Source of the DNA: Ignavibacteriota bacterium | GTDB taxonomy: Bacteria; Bacteroidota; Ignavibacteria; UBA10030; SZUA-254 | NCBI GenBank assembly: GCA_016212665.1 | Contig: JACREZ010000024.1 | Coordinates: forward strand, 1 to 64,000 | DNA: 64,000 nt | Reading direction: 5' to 3' | Shown: positions 36,401-43,518 of the stretch, in pieces | Position numbering within the stretch: the stretch's first letter is position 1 | Layout of the letters: the number at the start of each line of letters is the position of its first letter | The notes under the pieces: model-generated | What the model saw: the letters and a program-made list of their open reading frames with translations, nothing else | Told to the model about the DNA's origin: nothing | Databases searched by the model: none | Program-made: the position numbers and the translations under genes

Positions 36401-36554
36401 AGAAAATCAGAAACAACGTGCAACACTCGTTCAAAAAATTCTCTCTGCAAAATCAGATGGCGGCGGTAGCGGCGGCGGACCATCCGGACCACCACGCTGG
36501 TATAAAGAACGCTATTCATGTCAGGATGAAATTGAAGGAAAGGAAAGTAAGTAA
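33459..36554 (+). CDS. Secreted double amidohydrolase-domain protein
   Basis: A 1031-residue exported protein with two imidazolonepropionase-like amidohydrolase modules in one chain. The signal peptide spans ~1-28. Module 1 (~40-450) starts AKIITAPGKVIDKGTLVIRD but reads GLIESYSDIG where the metal-binding HxH should be, so it is probably inactive. A beta linker (~450-560; TWEVTSKELKIDSLTF) follows. Module 2 (~585-1005) keeps HxH near residue 648 (GLIDAHSHSAA), later histidines (LVHSHSYRQDE, TFQHVLEGY) and the active-site Asp (VSFNSDSDE), so it should be catalytic. The end is Gly-rich (DGGGSGGGPSG). It is followed 1 bp later by a paralogous gene. Substrate unknown; peptide-like or cyclic amides are possible. 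Confidence 0.88.
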   Translation: MKRLPMQSLHQMIAIFVLVLLMQAQLLAQTEPPIGIRQNTPTVHAFTNAKIITAPGKVIDKGTLVIRDGMIIAVGDNVTIPADARVWDASRMTLYPGLIESYSDIGVPKKPERGQGQDQPQGQQQQQPEVRGSKYWNGNVLAAQNADELFNPDPKAMEKLRGMGFTTALVVPQKGIFRGTSSLVNLGDGKTNELIVKSRIAQHLSFESSQGEEYPNSLMGAIALMRQTFFDAQWHRDAWAAAAKYPNEPRPEFTNDLAALEDVISAKQPVMFEAGDELATLRAQNIAKEFSLQLMVRGNGYEYRRLDAVKQTGAPIILPLNFPETPSVQTPEEALNVSLQELRHWDEAAENPKRLQEAGVQIALTTSTLKDIGNFPTNLRKAIERGLSADAALAALTTTPAKLFGVEKKVGTLEVGKMANFVITDGELFNEKTKIRETWIDGKRFEIKPKTEYDVRGTWEVTSKELKIDSLTFVLKGEVDKPSGSAKAKGKDAKFSNISFSDMKLAVSFASDSLGAKGIVRMTGVASGEWLMGTGELADGQPFKWTANRKEQFKQEPDTSKPKPPQMSSFSPVYPYGEFGRATLPQQVDKLLVRGATIWTSGPQGNLENADLYIEKGKIKQVGQNLTAPADATVINAQGKHVTAGLIDAHSHSAAAGSVNETGQAITAEVRIGDIIDSDDIGIYRELAGGLTAANVLHGSANPIGGQNQVIKLRWGALPEEMKFEGAIPGIKFALGENVKQSNWGERYTTRYPQTRQGVEQIIRDEFQAARDYKKIRDEFKSGARKIPPRRDIQTETLLEILEGKRLVHSHSYRQDEILMLVRVAEDFGFQIGTFQHVLEGYKVAEALAKHGAGASMFSDWWAYKMEVIDAIPYCGALMHDAGVVVSFNSDSDEQARRMNTEAAKAVKYGGVPPQDALKFVTLNPAKQLRIDNRVGSLEVGKDADFVIWSGDPLSTYSMCEQTWIDGRKYFDRDEDNMMRVENQKQRATLVQKILSAKSDGGGSGGGPSGPPRWYKERYSCQDEIEGKESK

Positions 36555-36555
36555 T

Positions 36556-37932
36556 ATGAAACGACTCCAAAACTCTATCACTCCATTACTCCATTCTCGG
36601 TACTCAGTACTTTGTACTTTGTACTTTGTACTTTTTTCACTGCTCTCTGCTTACCGCTCACCCGCGAGTGAGATTCCGGCGAAGAAACAGGAGAAACCGA
36701 TTGCGCTTGTCGGCGGAACAATTCACACCGTTAGCGGCAATGTTATTTCAAACGGAACAATTGTGTTTGATAATGGAAAAATTACCGCGCTCGGTTCGAA
36801 CGTTGCGGTTCCGCAAAACGCAGACCGGGTTGATGTAAAGGGAAAGCACGTTTATCCCGGAATGATAAATGCACGAACGAATCTCGGCTTGTCAGAAATC
36901 GGTGCGGTGCGCGCAACCAACGATGTTTCAGAAAGCGGTCCGGTCAATCCGAATATTCGTGCTGAGGTTGCTGTCAACCCGGAAAGCGAAGGAATTCCTA
37001 TCACCCGTTCGAATGGCGTAACAATGGCGGTAACAATGCCTGAAGGCGGCGCAATCAGCGGGACTGCCGCATTGATTGAACTTGATGGCTGGACGTGGGA
37101 AGACATGACTTACAAAGCTCCCGTCGGTTTGATTATCAATTGGCCCTCGATGACGATCAACAAAGCATGGTGGGAACGTCGCAGTGAAGAAGAGCAGAAG
37201 AAAGACCGGGACAAAGCGCTGAACCAAATCCGCAATGCATTCAACGATGCACGTGCTTACTGGAAAGCGAAGAAAGCGGAAACGGAAAAAGGAATTCCCT
37301 TCCATGAAACCGACTTGCGATGGGAAGCGATGATTCCCGTGCTTGAAGGAAACGTGCCGGTGATGGTGAATGCTGAAGAAGTTCAGCAGATACAAGCGGC
37401 AGTGGCATGGGCAGAACAAGAAGGCGTGAAGATGATTCTTCTCGGCGGATATGACTCGTGGCGCGTGGCTGATTTGCTGAAGGCGAAAAATATTTCCGTC
37501 ATCGTCAACCCGATGTTGAGAACACCGTGGCGACGCTTCGAAGCGTACGATGACCCGATGACACTCCCGAAAAAATTATTTGATGCAGGAGTGAAATATT
37601 GTATCGGTGGCGAAGGAGGAATGTCGAACGAGCGAAACATTCCGTACCATGCGGCGATGGCGGCATCGTATGGATTGTCGAAAGATGAAGCATTAAAATC
37701 GGTGACGCTCTACCCCGCGCAACTCCTTGGCGTTGCAGACCGTGTTGGTTCGCTCGAAGTCGGGAAAGATGCAACGCTCATTGTCACCACCGGCGACCCG
37801 CTCGAAATTACAACGCAAGTCGAACAGGAATACATTCAAGGCAAGAAGATTGAATTGAATGACAAACAGAAGCGGCTGTACGAAAAGTATAAAGAGAAGT
37901 ATGAGCGGCTGGGGATTGGGAATTACAAATAA
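36556..37932 (+). CDS. Secreted amidohydrolase-like protein lacking the HxH motif
   Basis: A 458-residue paralog of module 1 in the preceding gene. The ATG at 36556 lies 1 bp after the upstream stop (frame differs), and the N-terminus from there is a signal peptide (LYFVLFSLLSAYRSPASE). The frame extends further upstream but only as overlap. The amidohydrolase core is clear (IALVGGTIHTVSGNVISNGT; VGSLEVGKDATLIVTTGDPL), but the site expected to be HxH reads GMINARTNLG, and the later metal ligands are also altered. It is therefore probably non-catalytic, perhaps a partner of the double-domain protein. The signal-peptide core is encoded by repeated TACTTTG sequence. Confidence 0.85.
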   Translation: MKRLQNSITPLLHSRYSVLCTLYFVLFSLLSAYRSPASEIPAKKQEKPIALVGGTIHTVSGNVISNGTIVFDNGKITALGSNVAVPQNADRVDVKGKHVYPGMINARTNLGLSEIGAVRATNDVSESGPVNPNIRAEVAVNPESEGIPITRSNGVTMAVTMPEGGAISGTAALIELDGWTWEDMTYKAPVGLIINWPSMTINKAWWERRSEEEQKKDRDKALNQIRNAFNDARAYWKAKKAETEKGIPFHETDLRWEAMIPVLEGNVPVMVNAEEVQQIQAAVAWAEQEGVKMILLGGYDSWRVADLLKAKNISVIVNPMLRTPWRRFEAYDDPMTLPKKLFDAGVKYCIGGEGGMSNERNIPYHAAMAASYGLSKDEALKSVTLYPAQLLGVADRVGSLEVGKDATLIVTTGDPLEITTQVEQEYIQGKKIELNDKQKRLYEKYKEKYERLGIGNYK

Positions 37933-37934
37933 CC

Positions 37935-38078
37935 GCATGACCGTGAACGGTCACGCTATAAAATTCCAAGCCCGATAAATCGGACTTAACAACATTTGAC
38001 CAATACACCCGATTGTAGATGACGGTTAGTCGGATTCATCCGACTTGATTACAGTAGCGTCACCGTTTACGGTGATGC
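37935..38078. repeat. BIME-like inverted repeat pair
   Basis: The outer arms GCATGACCGTGAACGGTCAC and GTCACCGTTTACGGTGATGC are near-complementary, and the inner arms CCCGATAAATCGGACTT and GTCGGATTCATCCGACTT form further hairpins. It lies directly after the amidohydrolase operon. Confidence 0.65.
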
Positions 38079-38114
38079 AAAAATGGTCATTGCATATCGT
38101 CCGTAGTTTACAAC

Positions 38115-38147
38115 AAAGCCCATCTCATGTGAGGTGGGCTTTCTTAT
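38115..38147 (+). terminator. Intrinsic terminator
   Basis: AAAGCCCATCTCA pairs with TGAGGTGGGCTTT (one G-U type mismatch), followed by CTTATTTT. Likely the terminator of the amidohydrolase genes. Confidence 0.75.
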
Positions 38148-38170
38148 TTTGTCATTCCATTTCTATGCTG

Positions 38171-38274
38171 GGAAGGAGTTCCACCGATGGCGGACAAATG
38201 AACTCCCGACCAACAGTGGTGGGTGTAACTCACCCCCAATCAACCTGTAAGGGCGAATTGCAATTCGCCCCTAC
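38171..38274. repeat. Short dispersed repeat plus GGGGCGAATTGC palindrome
   Basis: The stretch GAAGGAGTT ... CCCGACCAACAGTGGT ... GTAACTCAC recurs in shortened form at 39139-39187. The adjoining AAGGGCGAATTGCAATTCGC palindrome (38247-38274) is a separate hairpin. Confidence 0.6.
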
Positions 38275-38300
38275 CTTTTGATACCTTTTTAATCATCACC

Positions 38301-38616
38301 GCCCAAGGACAAACCGTTCCCGTCCGACTACAAACCCGTTCTGCCCGATGGCAAACCCCTTCCGCCCGATGGCAAACCCCTTCCGCCCGACGGCAAACTC
38401 TTCCCGCCCGATGGCAAACTCTTCCCGCCCGATGGCAAACCCCTTCCGCCCGATGGCAAACCCTTCCTGCCCGATGGCAAACCCTTTCTGCCCGATGGCA
38501 AACCCTTCCTGCCCGATGGCAAACCCTTTCTGCCCGATGGCAAACCCTTCCCGCCCGACGGCAAACTCTTCCCGCCCGATGGCAAACTCTTCCGTAACTT
38601 GGTACAAACCTTCCGT
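38301..38616. repeat. 21-bp minisatellite, about 15 units
   Basis: Units of 21 bp with consensus CCCGATGGCAAACCCTTCCG plus one base, degenerate at both ends (GCCCAAGGACAAACCGTTCC; AACTTGGTACAAACCTTCCG). Two unit types, CTCTTCCCG and CCCTTCCTG, alternate in blocks. Frames stay open on both strands (FAIGQKG on the minus strand, MANPFRP on the plus strand), with no ribosome-binding site for either. Treated as non-coding. Confidence 0.92.
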
Positions 38617-38686
38617 ACAGCGTAAAAAGGGCATTTTCAAAAATGACTTTCTAAACTTACCTATTTTTGCAGGTTGTTAAGTACCA

Positions 38687-38765
38687 AATGTGCGACTCAC
38701 TTTTCCTTCGATGGAAACCGGTCAGAAGAATTTGAGATTTCATCGGGATTGAAGTGAGCCGCATA
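38687..38765. repeat. Dispersed element, family C, copy 2
   Basis: ATGTGCGACTCACTT and AAGTGAGCCGCATAT form terminal inverted repeats with two mismatches, enclosing about 49 bp partly similar to copy 1 at 21306-21386. Confidence 0.7.
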
Positions 38766-38833
38766 TGCGTGGCCACTAAACCAAATGTGCCAATTTCATG
38801 TGAGGTGAGCTTTTGTATTTTACAACTTCCTAG

Positions 38834-39094
38834 TTATAATTTTTTTTTCTCATTATCTAAATTAAATTTTTCTATATACTCTTTGTAGGACATCGTTAAT
38901 CCCGGCATATCTGGAACAAGAAATATCTCAGCTATTATAAGAAAAAATTTAGGAATGATTGTAATCGACCAAATATAAACAGCATAAATACTAACAAACC
39001 ATAGTATTGCATATATCCACAAAAGAATCCCCCTTCTTTTAAATTCTTTTTCAGTTAATTGTTTGGGGGTAAACAGCTTTGAGAAAATCAACAT
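38834..39094 (-). CDS. Small two-helix membrane protein
   Basis: An 86-residue protein of unknown family. It has a basic N-terminus (TPKQLTEKEFKRRG), two hydrophobic helices (residues ~23-43 and ~48-65; WIYAILWFVSIYAVYIWS) and a polar tail (YKEYIEKFNLDNEKKK). It is AT-rich with codon use compatible with coding. It shares general form and position with the next small gene, 109 bp away on the same strand. Confidence 0.55.
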   Translation of the reverse strand: MLIFSKLFTPKQLTEKEFKRRGILLWIYAILWFVSIYAVYIWSITIIPKFFLIIAEIFLVPDMPGLTMSYKEYIEKFNLDNEKKKL

Positions 39095-39138
39095 ATTCAG
39101 TTAAAATTTAGTTATAATCTTTCACTTATCTCCGACTG

Positions 39139-39187
39139 AGAAGGAGTTGTAATCCCGACCAACAGTGGTCGTGAGTGCAACTCACTC
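39139..39187. repeat. Second copy of the CCCGACCAACAGTGG repeat
   Basis: Similar to 38171-38232 but with the middle ~15 bp missing. It separates the two small membrane-protein genes. Confidence 0.55.
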
Positions 39188-39202
39188 CAAGTTACAGGGC
39201 TT

Positions 39203-39418
39203 TCAATCCTTGACAATGGAGACTATTCCAAAAATGATGAGCATTAATGAAAATAGTATCGCTGATATCATTCGTATTGTGTATAGTGATTCACCCATTG
39301 GTGAATCTTTGGTCCACGGGAAGGGTTCATTTTTATTTCGCTTAATCCAGAAATTCCATGATAACAACAAGCCTGTACCTACAATTATCATTAATATTCC
39401 TAAGGTTGAATCTTTCAT
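39203..39418 (-). CDS. Small two-helix membrane protein
   Basis: A 71-residue protein of unknown family with helices at residues ~5-24 (TLGILMIIVGTGLLLSWNFW) and ~48-68 (MISAILFSLMLIIFGIVSI), joined by a polar, Pro/Trp-containing loop. Small immunity or accessory proteins often look like this, but nothing nearby supports a role. Confidence 0.55.
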   Translation of the reverse strand: MKDSTLGILMIIVGTGLLLSWNFWIKRNKNEPFPWTKDSPMGESLYTIRMISAILFSLMLIIFGIVSIVKD

Positions 39419-39568
39419 TTAACCCGACTCCATTTTAACATATTATCATTCTTACTGGAAGGGAATTTTACTACTTACCTTTAATGGTCGTGAGTGCACT
39501 TGTACGCATTTGGCGAAACTCAATCCCCAAAATGAAACATCTAATTTTCATAGAATCATCTTGGAAAG

Positions 39569-40600
39569 TTATTTGACAATTTGTAACATTTTTGTTTGCA
39601 AATAACTTCCTACAGTCAATCTGTAGTAGTACACCCCACTCGGCAATCCGCTTGCATCCCATGTAACAAAATGTTCACCCGGGCTTTTCATTTCATTCAC
39701 GAGTGTTGCTACTTCCTGACCAAGTACATTAAAAACTTTCAGAGAAACAAATTCGAAATTGGCAATCCGAAATTCGAAATTCGTCGCGGGATTAAAAGGA
39801 TTCGGATAATTCTGATACAACGCAAATCCGGATGGCACGTCTTCTTCTCCATTGACAGCGTTCGGATTGAAGGCGACCAGTTCTCGTCGCACCCCGGGAA
39901 TCGTGAAGGAAATCGTGTCAGTCGTTGCGGGGATTTCCACAGAAACCGCTGACCGCGCGTGTTTGACAATCCATGTGTTTTGTGCTATCCAGAATGTATC
40001 AACCATGGTAAAGAATGGGATAAAGGGACCGAAGATTGTTGTACCGACCTGTTCGATGATATTAAAACGAGCGGCTGTAAATGTACCTGCCGGAACGATG
40101 ACTTCATCGTTCAGAGTTTCACGGTCGCCTGAAATTCTTATCGCAACAGGAATCGTGAGGGTATCAAAAGTAATTGTCGTGTCCCATTCAATAATAGTCC
40201 AATCCGGTGTAAAGCCGGAGTTAAACTTAAATGACAACAGCCATTGCGGAGGCGGCACGTCAATCATCGTATCGAGCGGTGGTGGAAGTGTCGGGAGATA
40301 GACAAACGCGTTCGCCCCCTCGAATGCAAAGGAGGATGTACCGCTCGGAACTCCGCTTTCGAGTCGAGATTGTATTGTGTACGCGTTCTTTCCATTAATG
40401 GTCGAGTAAGCGGCAACGCTATCAATTTCCCGATATTCTGAGCCGGTCATAACCGTATCGCCAGCGCCGAGCATTACTCCGTCGAATGTCCATGTTGTGC
40501 CGATGGAATTTGGAAAATAATTTGATGCCTGGGAGAACAGGAGTGTTGATGAAATCAAAACCAAGAAAAGAATGGCTGAGATTGTAGCAAGATGTTTCAT
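39569..40600 (-). CDS. Secreted protein with T9SS sorting domain
   Basis: A 343-residue exported protein. The signal peptide is residues ~1-23 (AILFLVLISSTLLFSQ). The body (~25-255) is beta-rich with no family I can name (YFPNSIGTTWTFDGVMLGAG; VIVPAGTFTAARFNIIEQ), resembling lipoprotein-like domains that open with a TTWTYE/Y-type motif. The sorting domain starts LYQNYPNPFNPATNFEFRIA and ends QTKMLQIVK. The NFEFRIANFEF segment is encoded by a copy of the dispersed repeat (39750-39780) that matches the 43938-44401 terminal repeat at 29 of 31 positions. Confidence 0.83.
   Translation of the reverse strand: MKHLATISAILFLVLISSTLLFSQASNYFPNSIGTTWTFDGVMLGAGDTVMTGSEYREIDSVAAYSTINGKNAYTIQSRLESGVPSGTSSFAFEGANAFVYLPTLPPPLDTMIDVPPPQWLLSFKFNSGFTPDWTIIEWDTTITFDTLTIPVAIRISGDRETLNDEVIVPAGTFTAARFNIIEQVGTTIFGPFIPFFTMVDTFWIAQNTWIVKHARSAVSVEIPATTDTISFTIPGVRRELVAFNPNAVNGEEDVPSGFALYQNYPNPFNPATNFEFRIANFEFVSLKVFNVLGQEVATLVNEMKSPGEHFVTWDASGLPSGVYYYRLTVGSYLQTKMLQIVK
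39750..39780 (-). repeat. Dispersed repeat copy inside a sorting-domain coding sequence
   Basis: On the minus strand it begins ATTTCGAATTTCGGATTGCC. Differences from the cassette terminal repeat at 43938 are only at positions 11 and 25 of 31. In frame, encoding NFEFRIANFE. Confidence 0.85.
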
Positions 40601-40636
40601 GGTAATACTTACTGACTTGTGTGCAAATTATTTTGT

Positions 40637-40766
40637 GAGCGGTTTCCGAATCCACAATTGAGTCATTGCGATCCCGCTTTAGCGGGAGAAGCAATCCCAT
40701 TTCCTTTCGATATTCGATTGTGAGATTGCTTCGCTACGCTCGCAAAGACAATTCGGCAACGCGTTC
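40637..40766. repeat. Dispersed palindromic element, family D, copy 2
   Basis: Related to 22112-22240: AGTCATTGCGA, GAAGCAATCCC, GAGATTGCTTCGC and CGCAAAGACAATTCGG in the same order. The ends GAGCGGTTTCCGAAT and ATTCGGCAACGCGTTC are imperfect inverted repeats. Confidence 0.75.
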
Positions 40767-40836
40767 TTAGTTGCAATTTAACAGAATTACGGAAAGATGC
40801 AAGAGAGTTTTTATTGACGATTTATGATTTTATCAA

Positions 40837-40880
40837 TGAGTCATTGATTACTTTCAAATGAATCAAACGTCAATGACTCA
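40837..40880 (-). terminator. Hairpin just after the flippase stop codon
   Basis: TGAGTCATTGA at 40837-40847 and its complement at 40870-40880 form a perfect 11-bp stem with a 22-nt loop. No strong T-run follows, so termination is possible but not certain. Confidence 0.4.
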
Positions 40881-40884
40881 ATCG

Positions 40885-42360
40885 TCAATTTTTTGAAGTT
40901 GAGCGCTTCACTTTGCTCAACTGCTGTTTGATAACAGCCATCTCTCCCTTCTCGAAAAACTTTAGTATCCCCAACAAAAGAAAAAAGACAACTACCAAAA
41001 GTACCTTCAACAGTATTTCGATACTCGGAGCGAGAATGATTGCTTCTGCAAGAATGACGACGGTAGTGACAAGAGCAATCTTCCCAAGTCTCCCCCACTC
41101 GTAGTGAATCGGATAGATGCGTTGGCACATAATGTATGTCATCACCGCCATAACGAAATATGCGACGAGCGTTGCCCACGCCGCTCCAGACATTCCGATG
41201 ATAGGAATGAGGAGAAAGTTTGCCGCGATGTTTACAGCGGCGGCTGTCATGGTAATCGGAGGATTGTATTTCGTGTTCTTTTCGATGTAGATTCCCGCTG
41301 ACATTGTCGTCGCCATTCCGAGAAACACATAACCGAGCAACACAAGCGGAACAATATCGAGTCCGCTCCAATACCGTTCATTGATGAGATGATGCCCGAA
41401 GAAATTGAGCCGCGCAATATCATCAATAAAAAATGTAAGAACGATAAACACAGTTGCCATTGCAAGCGTGAAGTACGTTAATACACGTGCAAAGAGTTCT
41501 TTGGCGTTTTCTTCTTTCGCAACGGAAAACATAAATGGTTTCCACGCGTAATCGAACATGGAAACAAGCAACATCATAAAAATGCCGAGACGGTAATTTG
41601 CCTGATAAATTCCGACAGTCGCATCGTCTGTCAGGGCTTTCAGAATCGGACGGTCAACGACCTGCAACACCATTCCCGCCAAACCTGCCGGAATTGAAGG
41701 CAACCCGAACTTGAGTAATGACTTCCATAAAGTCTTATCGAACTCGAACAGAAAATGTTGTTTGATAGTCGGAAGCAACATCACGACAGTCAGGGCAGAA
41801 GAAACAAATCCACTGATGAATATTCCTTCAACTCCAAAATTGAACTTCACTAACAACACAACATTCATTGCAACATTGATGATGATGTTGAGAAGTTTGA
41901 TGAGCGCGAAGCGTTTTGCTTTTCTTTCCAAACGCAACGACGCAAAGGGAATTGCGGAGAGTGTATCGCAAAGGAGAATGCCGGCAGTGTAGTAAAGAAT
42001 TGTTGTGAGGTCTGAAGGCAATGAAAGTATGCTTGGAAGCGAGGGTGTAAGTGCGAAGAGGAGAAGGGTGAATGTTATTGATGTTCCCGCGAGTGAAAAT
42101 AATGGTGTACAGAAGTTTTGCCTTTGATTTCCAATCTCAAGCGATGTTGCATATTTCATGTACGAAATTTCCATGCCGTACGTATAGACAACATTCGCAA
42201 ACGCAATCAGCGAGTACATGTAACTGACAACTCCGTACTCACCCGGTGCAAGGACGTTCGTGTAAAATGGAACAAGGAGAAAATTCAGAAACCTACCGAC
42301 GATTGTGCTGATGCCGTAGATTGCGGTGTCGGTGCCGAGTTGTTTCAGTTTATCAAACAT
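40885..42360 (-). CDS. Polysaccharide flippase (Wzx/MATE-like)
   Basis: A 491-residue protein with about 14 membrane helices of the polysaccharide-biosynthesis (Wzx, MOP superfamily) type, which moves lipid-linked oligosaccharides across the inner membrane. It starts MFDKLKQLGTDTAIYGISTIVGRFLNFLLVP, a typical family opening, and the YGVVSYMYSLIAF and GLPSIPAGLAGMVLQ segments fit. It ends in a short basic tail. This is the second flippase of the window; the other is inside the polysaccharide cluster at 55773. The 150-bp gap before nadC is simple AAC-rich sequence. Confidence 0.88.
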   Translation of the reverse strand: MFDKLKQLGTDTAIYGISTIVGRFLNFLLVPFYTNVLAPGEYGVVSYMYSLIAFANVVYTYGMEISYMKYATSLEIGNQRQNFCTPLFSLAGTSITFTLLLFALTPSLPSILSLPSDLTTILYYTAGILLCDTLSAIPFASLRLERKAKRFALIKLLNIIINVAMNVVLLVKFNFGVEGIFISGFVSSALTVVMLLPTIKQHFLFEFDKTLWKSLLKFGLPSIPAGLAGMVLQVVDRPILKALTDDATVGIYQANYRLGIFMMLLVSMFDYAWKPFMFSVAKEENAKELFARVLTYFTLAMATVFIVLTFFIDDIARLNFFGHHLINERYWSGLDIVPLVLLGYVFLGMATTMSAGIYIEKNTKYNPPITMTAAAVNIAANFLLIPIIGMSGAAWATLVAYFVMAVMTYIMCQRIYPIHYEWGRLGKIALVTTVVILAEAIILAPSIEILLKVLLVVVFFLLLGILKFFEKGEMAVIKQQLSKVKRSTSKN

Positions 42361-42384
42361 GTCGTGGATGTTATAGATAATGAT

Positions 42385-42521
42385 TTAAGATTCAGGATTT
42401 CAGATTTTTGATTATTGCAACGAACGAATAACTAACAACCAAAAACTAAAAAACAATAAACTGAAAACAGGAAACAGGAAACAGAAAACTGTAAACCGGA
42501 AACTGACAACCGTCAACTAAT
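42385..42521. repeat. Low-complexity AACTGAAAACAGG tract
   Basis: Variations on AGGATTTCAGATTTTTGATT, then ACCAAAAACTAAAAAAC and ACAGGAAACAGGAAACAG, with a rough 7-bp period, fill the gap between nadC and the flippase gene. Confidence 0.55.
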
Positions 42522-43361
42522 TTCAAGTGAAATGTCAAGCGCTTTCGGTGAATGGGTCAACATCCCGATTGAAATAAAATCTACTCCGGTCACTGCAACA
42601 GCGCGGACGGTTTCGAGATTGACTTTGCCCGACGCTTCCACTTCAACTACGTGGTTGATAATGTGAACTGCTTTCTTCATTTCATCGAGTGAAAAGTTAT
42701 CGAGCATGATTCTGTGAATGCCTTGAAATTGCATCGCTGTTTTCACTTCCTCCACATTTCTTGTCTCGACTTCAACCTTGATGTTGAGTTTATGCTCTTT
42801 GATAAACAACAGGCATCGTTCAATCGCATTTGCAATTCCGCCTGCGGCTTCGATATGATTATCTTTAATCAAGACCATGTCGTCAAGTCCAAAACGATGA
42901 TTGACACCGCCACCAAGTTGCACTGCCATCTTATCGAGCAGGCGTAACCCCGGAGCGGTTTTACGTGTGTCAGTTATTTTCGCCGATGTTCCTTCAACTG
43001 CTTTTACAAATTTCTTTGTAAGCGTTGCAATCCCGCTCATCCGTTGCAGAATATTGAGCGCTGTCCGTTCCGCTTTCAACATGCTTGCAAGTGAACCTTT
43101 GAGTGTGGCAATGCTCGTTCCCGATTTCACTTCATCTCCCTCGTTCTTCGAAAACGACATTTCCCAATTCGTATCAACACAATAAAAAACGTAGGCGGCA
43201 ATTTCCAACCCGGCAATCACTCCCTCTTCTTTCACAAGAATCGTTCCCTGTCCTTGCTGTTCAGGCGGAACGATTGAATCGGTCGTAACATCTCCCAATC
43301 CCAAATCTTCACGCAACGCCTCTTCAACTATTCGATTGATAACACTATCATTCATGTTCAT
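42513..43361 (-). CDS. nadC: Quinolinate phosphoribosyltransferase (nicotinate-nucleotide pyrophosphorylase)
   Basis: Converts quinolinate and PRPP to nicotinate mononucleotide in de novo NAD synthesis. From the ATG at 43361 it has 282 aa, the normal length; AAAAAGGAAA upstream supports this start over the one at 43376. Family motifs: EDLGLGDVTTDSIVP, ERTALNILQRMSGIAT, the phosphoribosyl-binding TRKTAPGLRLLDK, HRFGLDDMVLIKDNH, EVETRNVEEV and IMLDNF. The start overlaps the end of the Trm112-like gene by 14 bases, so the genes are coupled. No nadA or nadB is seen here. Confidence 0.96.
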   Translation of the reverse strand: MNMNDSVINRIVEEALREDLGLGDVTTDSIVPPEQQGQGTILVKEEGVIAGLEIAAYVFYCVDTNWEMSFSKNEGDEVKSGTSIATLKGSLASMLKAERTALNILQRMSGIATLTKKFVKAVEGTSAKITDTRKTAPGLRLLDKMAVQLGGGVNHRFGLDDMVLIKDNHIEAAGGIANAIERCLLFIKEHKLNIKVEVETRNVEEVKTAMQFQGIHRIMLDNFSLDEMKKAVHIINHVVEVEASGKVNLETVRAVAVTGVDFISIGMLTHSPKALDISLEIS

Positions 43362-43518
43362 TTTCCTTTTTATCAACTATCATTATCGGGATATTATCTT
43401 TGATTTGATATTCCTGTCCGCAGGAAGTGCAACAGAGCAAGTTCTTCTCTGAACGATAGTTCAAATCAGATTTGCAGACAGTGCAACATAAAACAGAAAG
43501 TAATTCGGGTGTAAGCAT
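43348..43518 (-). CDS. Trm112-like small zinc-ribbon protein
   Basis: A 56-residue protein: MLTPELLSVLCC, two cysteine pairs (CTVCKSDL and CTSCGQEY) and the family end YQIKDNIPIMI, the pattern of Trm112/YcaR proteins (ICPxC ... CxxCxxxYxIxDGIPxML). In eukaryotes and archaea Trm112 activates methyltransferases; the role of bacterial copies is less clear. It starts in a TAATG overlap with the thioesterase stop and overlaps the nadC start, so it is an integral part of this operon. Its small size makes it easy to miss. Confidence 0.82.
   Translation of the reverse strand: MLTPELLSVLCCTVCKSDLNYRSEKNLLCCTSCGQEYQIKDNIPIMIVDKKENEHE

Noticed and set aside
36418-36555. 46-codon N-terminal extension of the second amidohydrolase gene
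   Set aside because: It lies within the preceding coding sequence, and the ATG at 36556 is followed directly by a signal peptide.
38296-38680. Repeat-rich frames on both strands of the third array (FAIGQKG; MANPFRP; LPSGRKG)
   Set aside because: Three frames are open at once, none has a start signal, and all are explained by a stop-free 21-bp unit.
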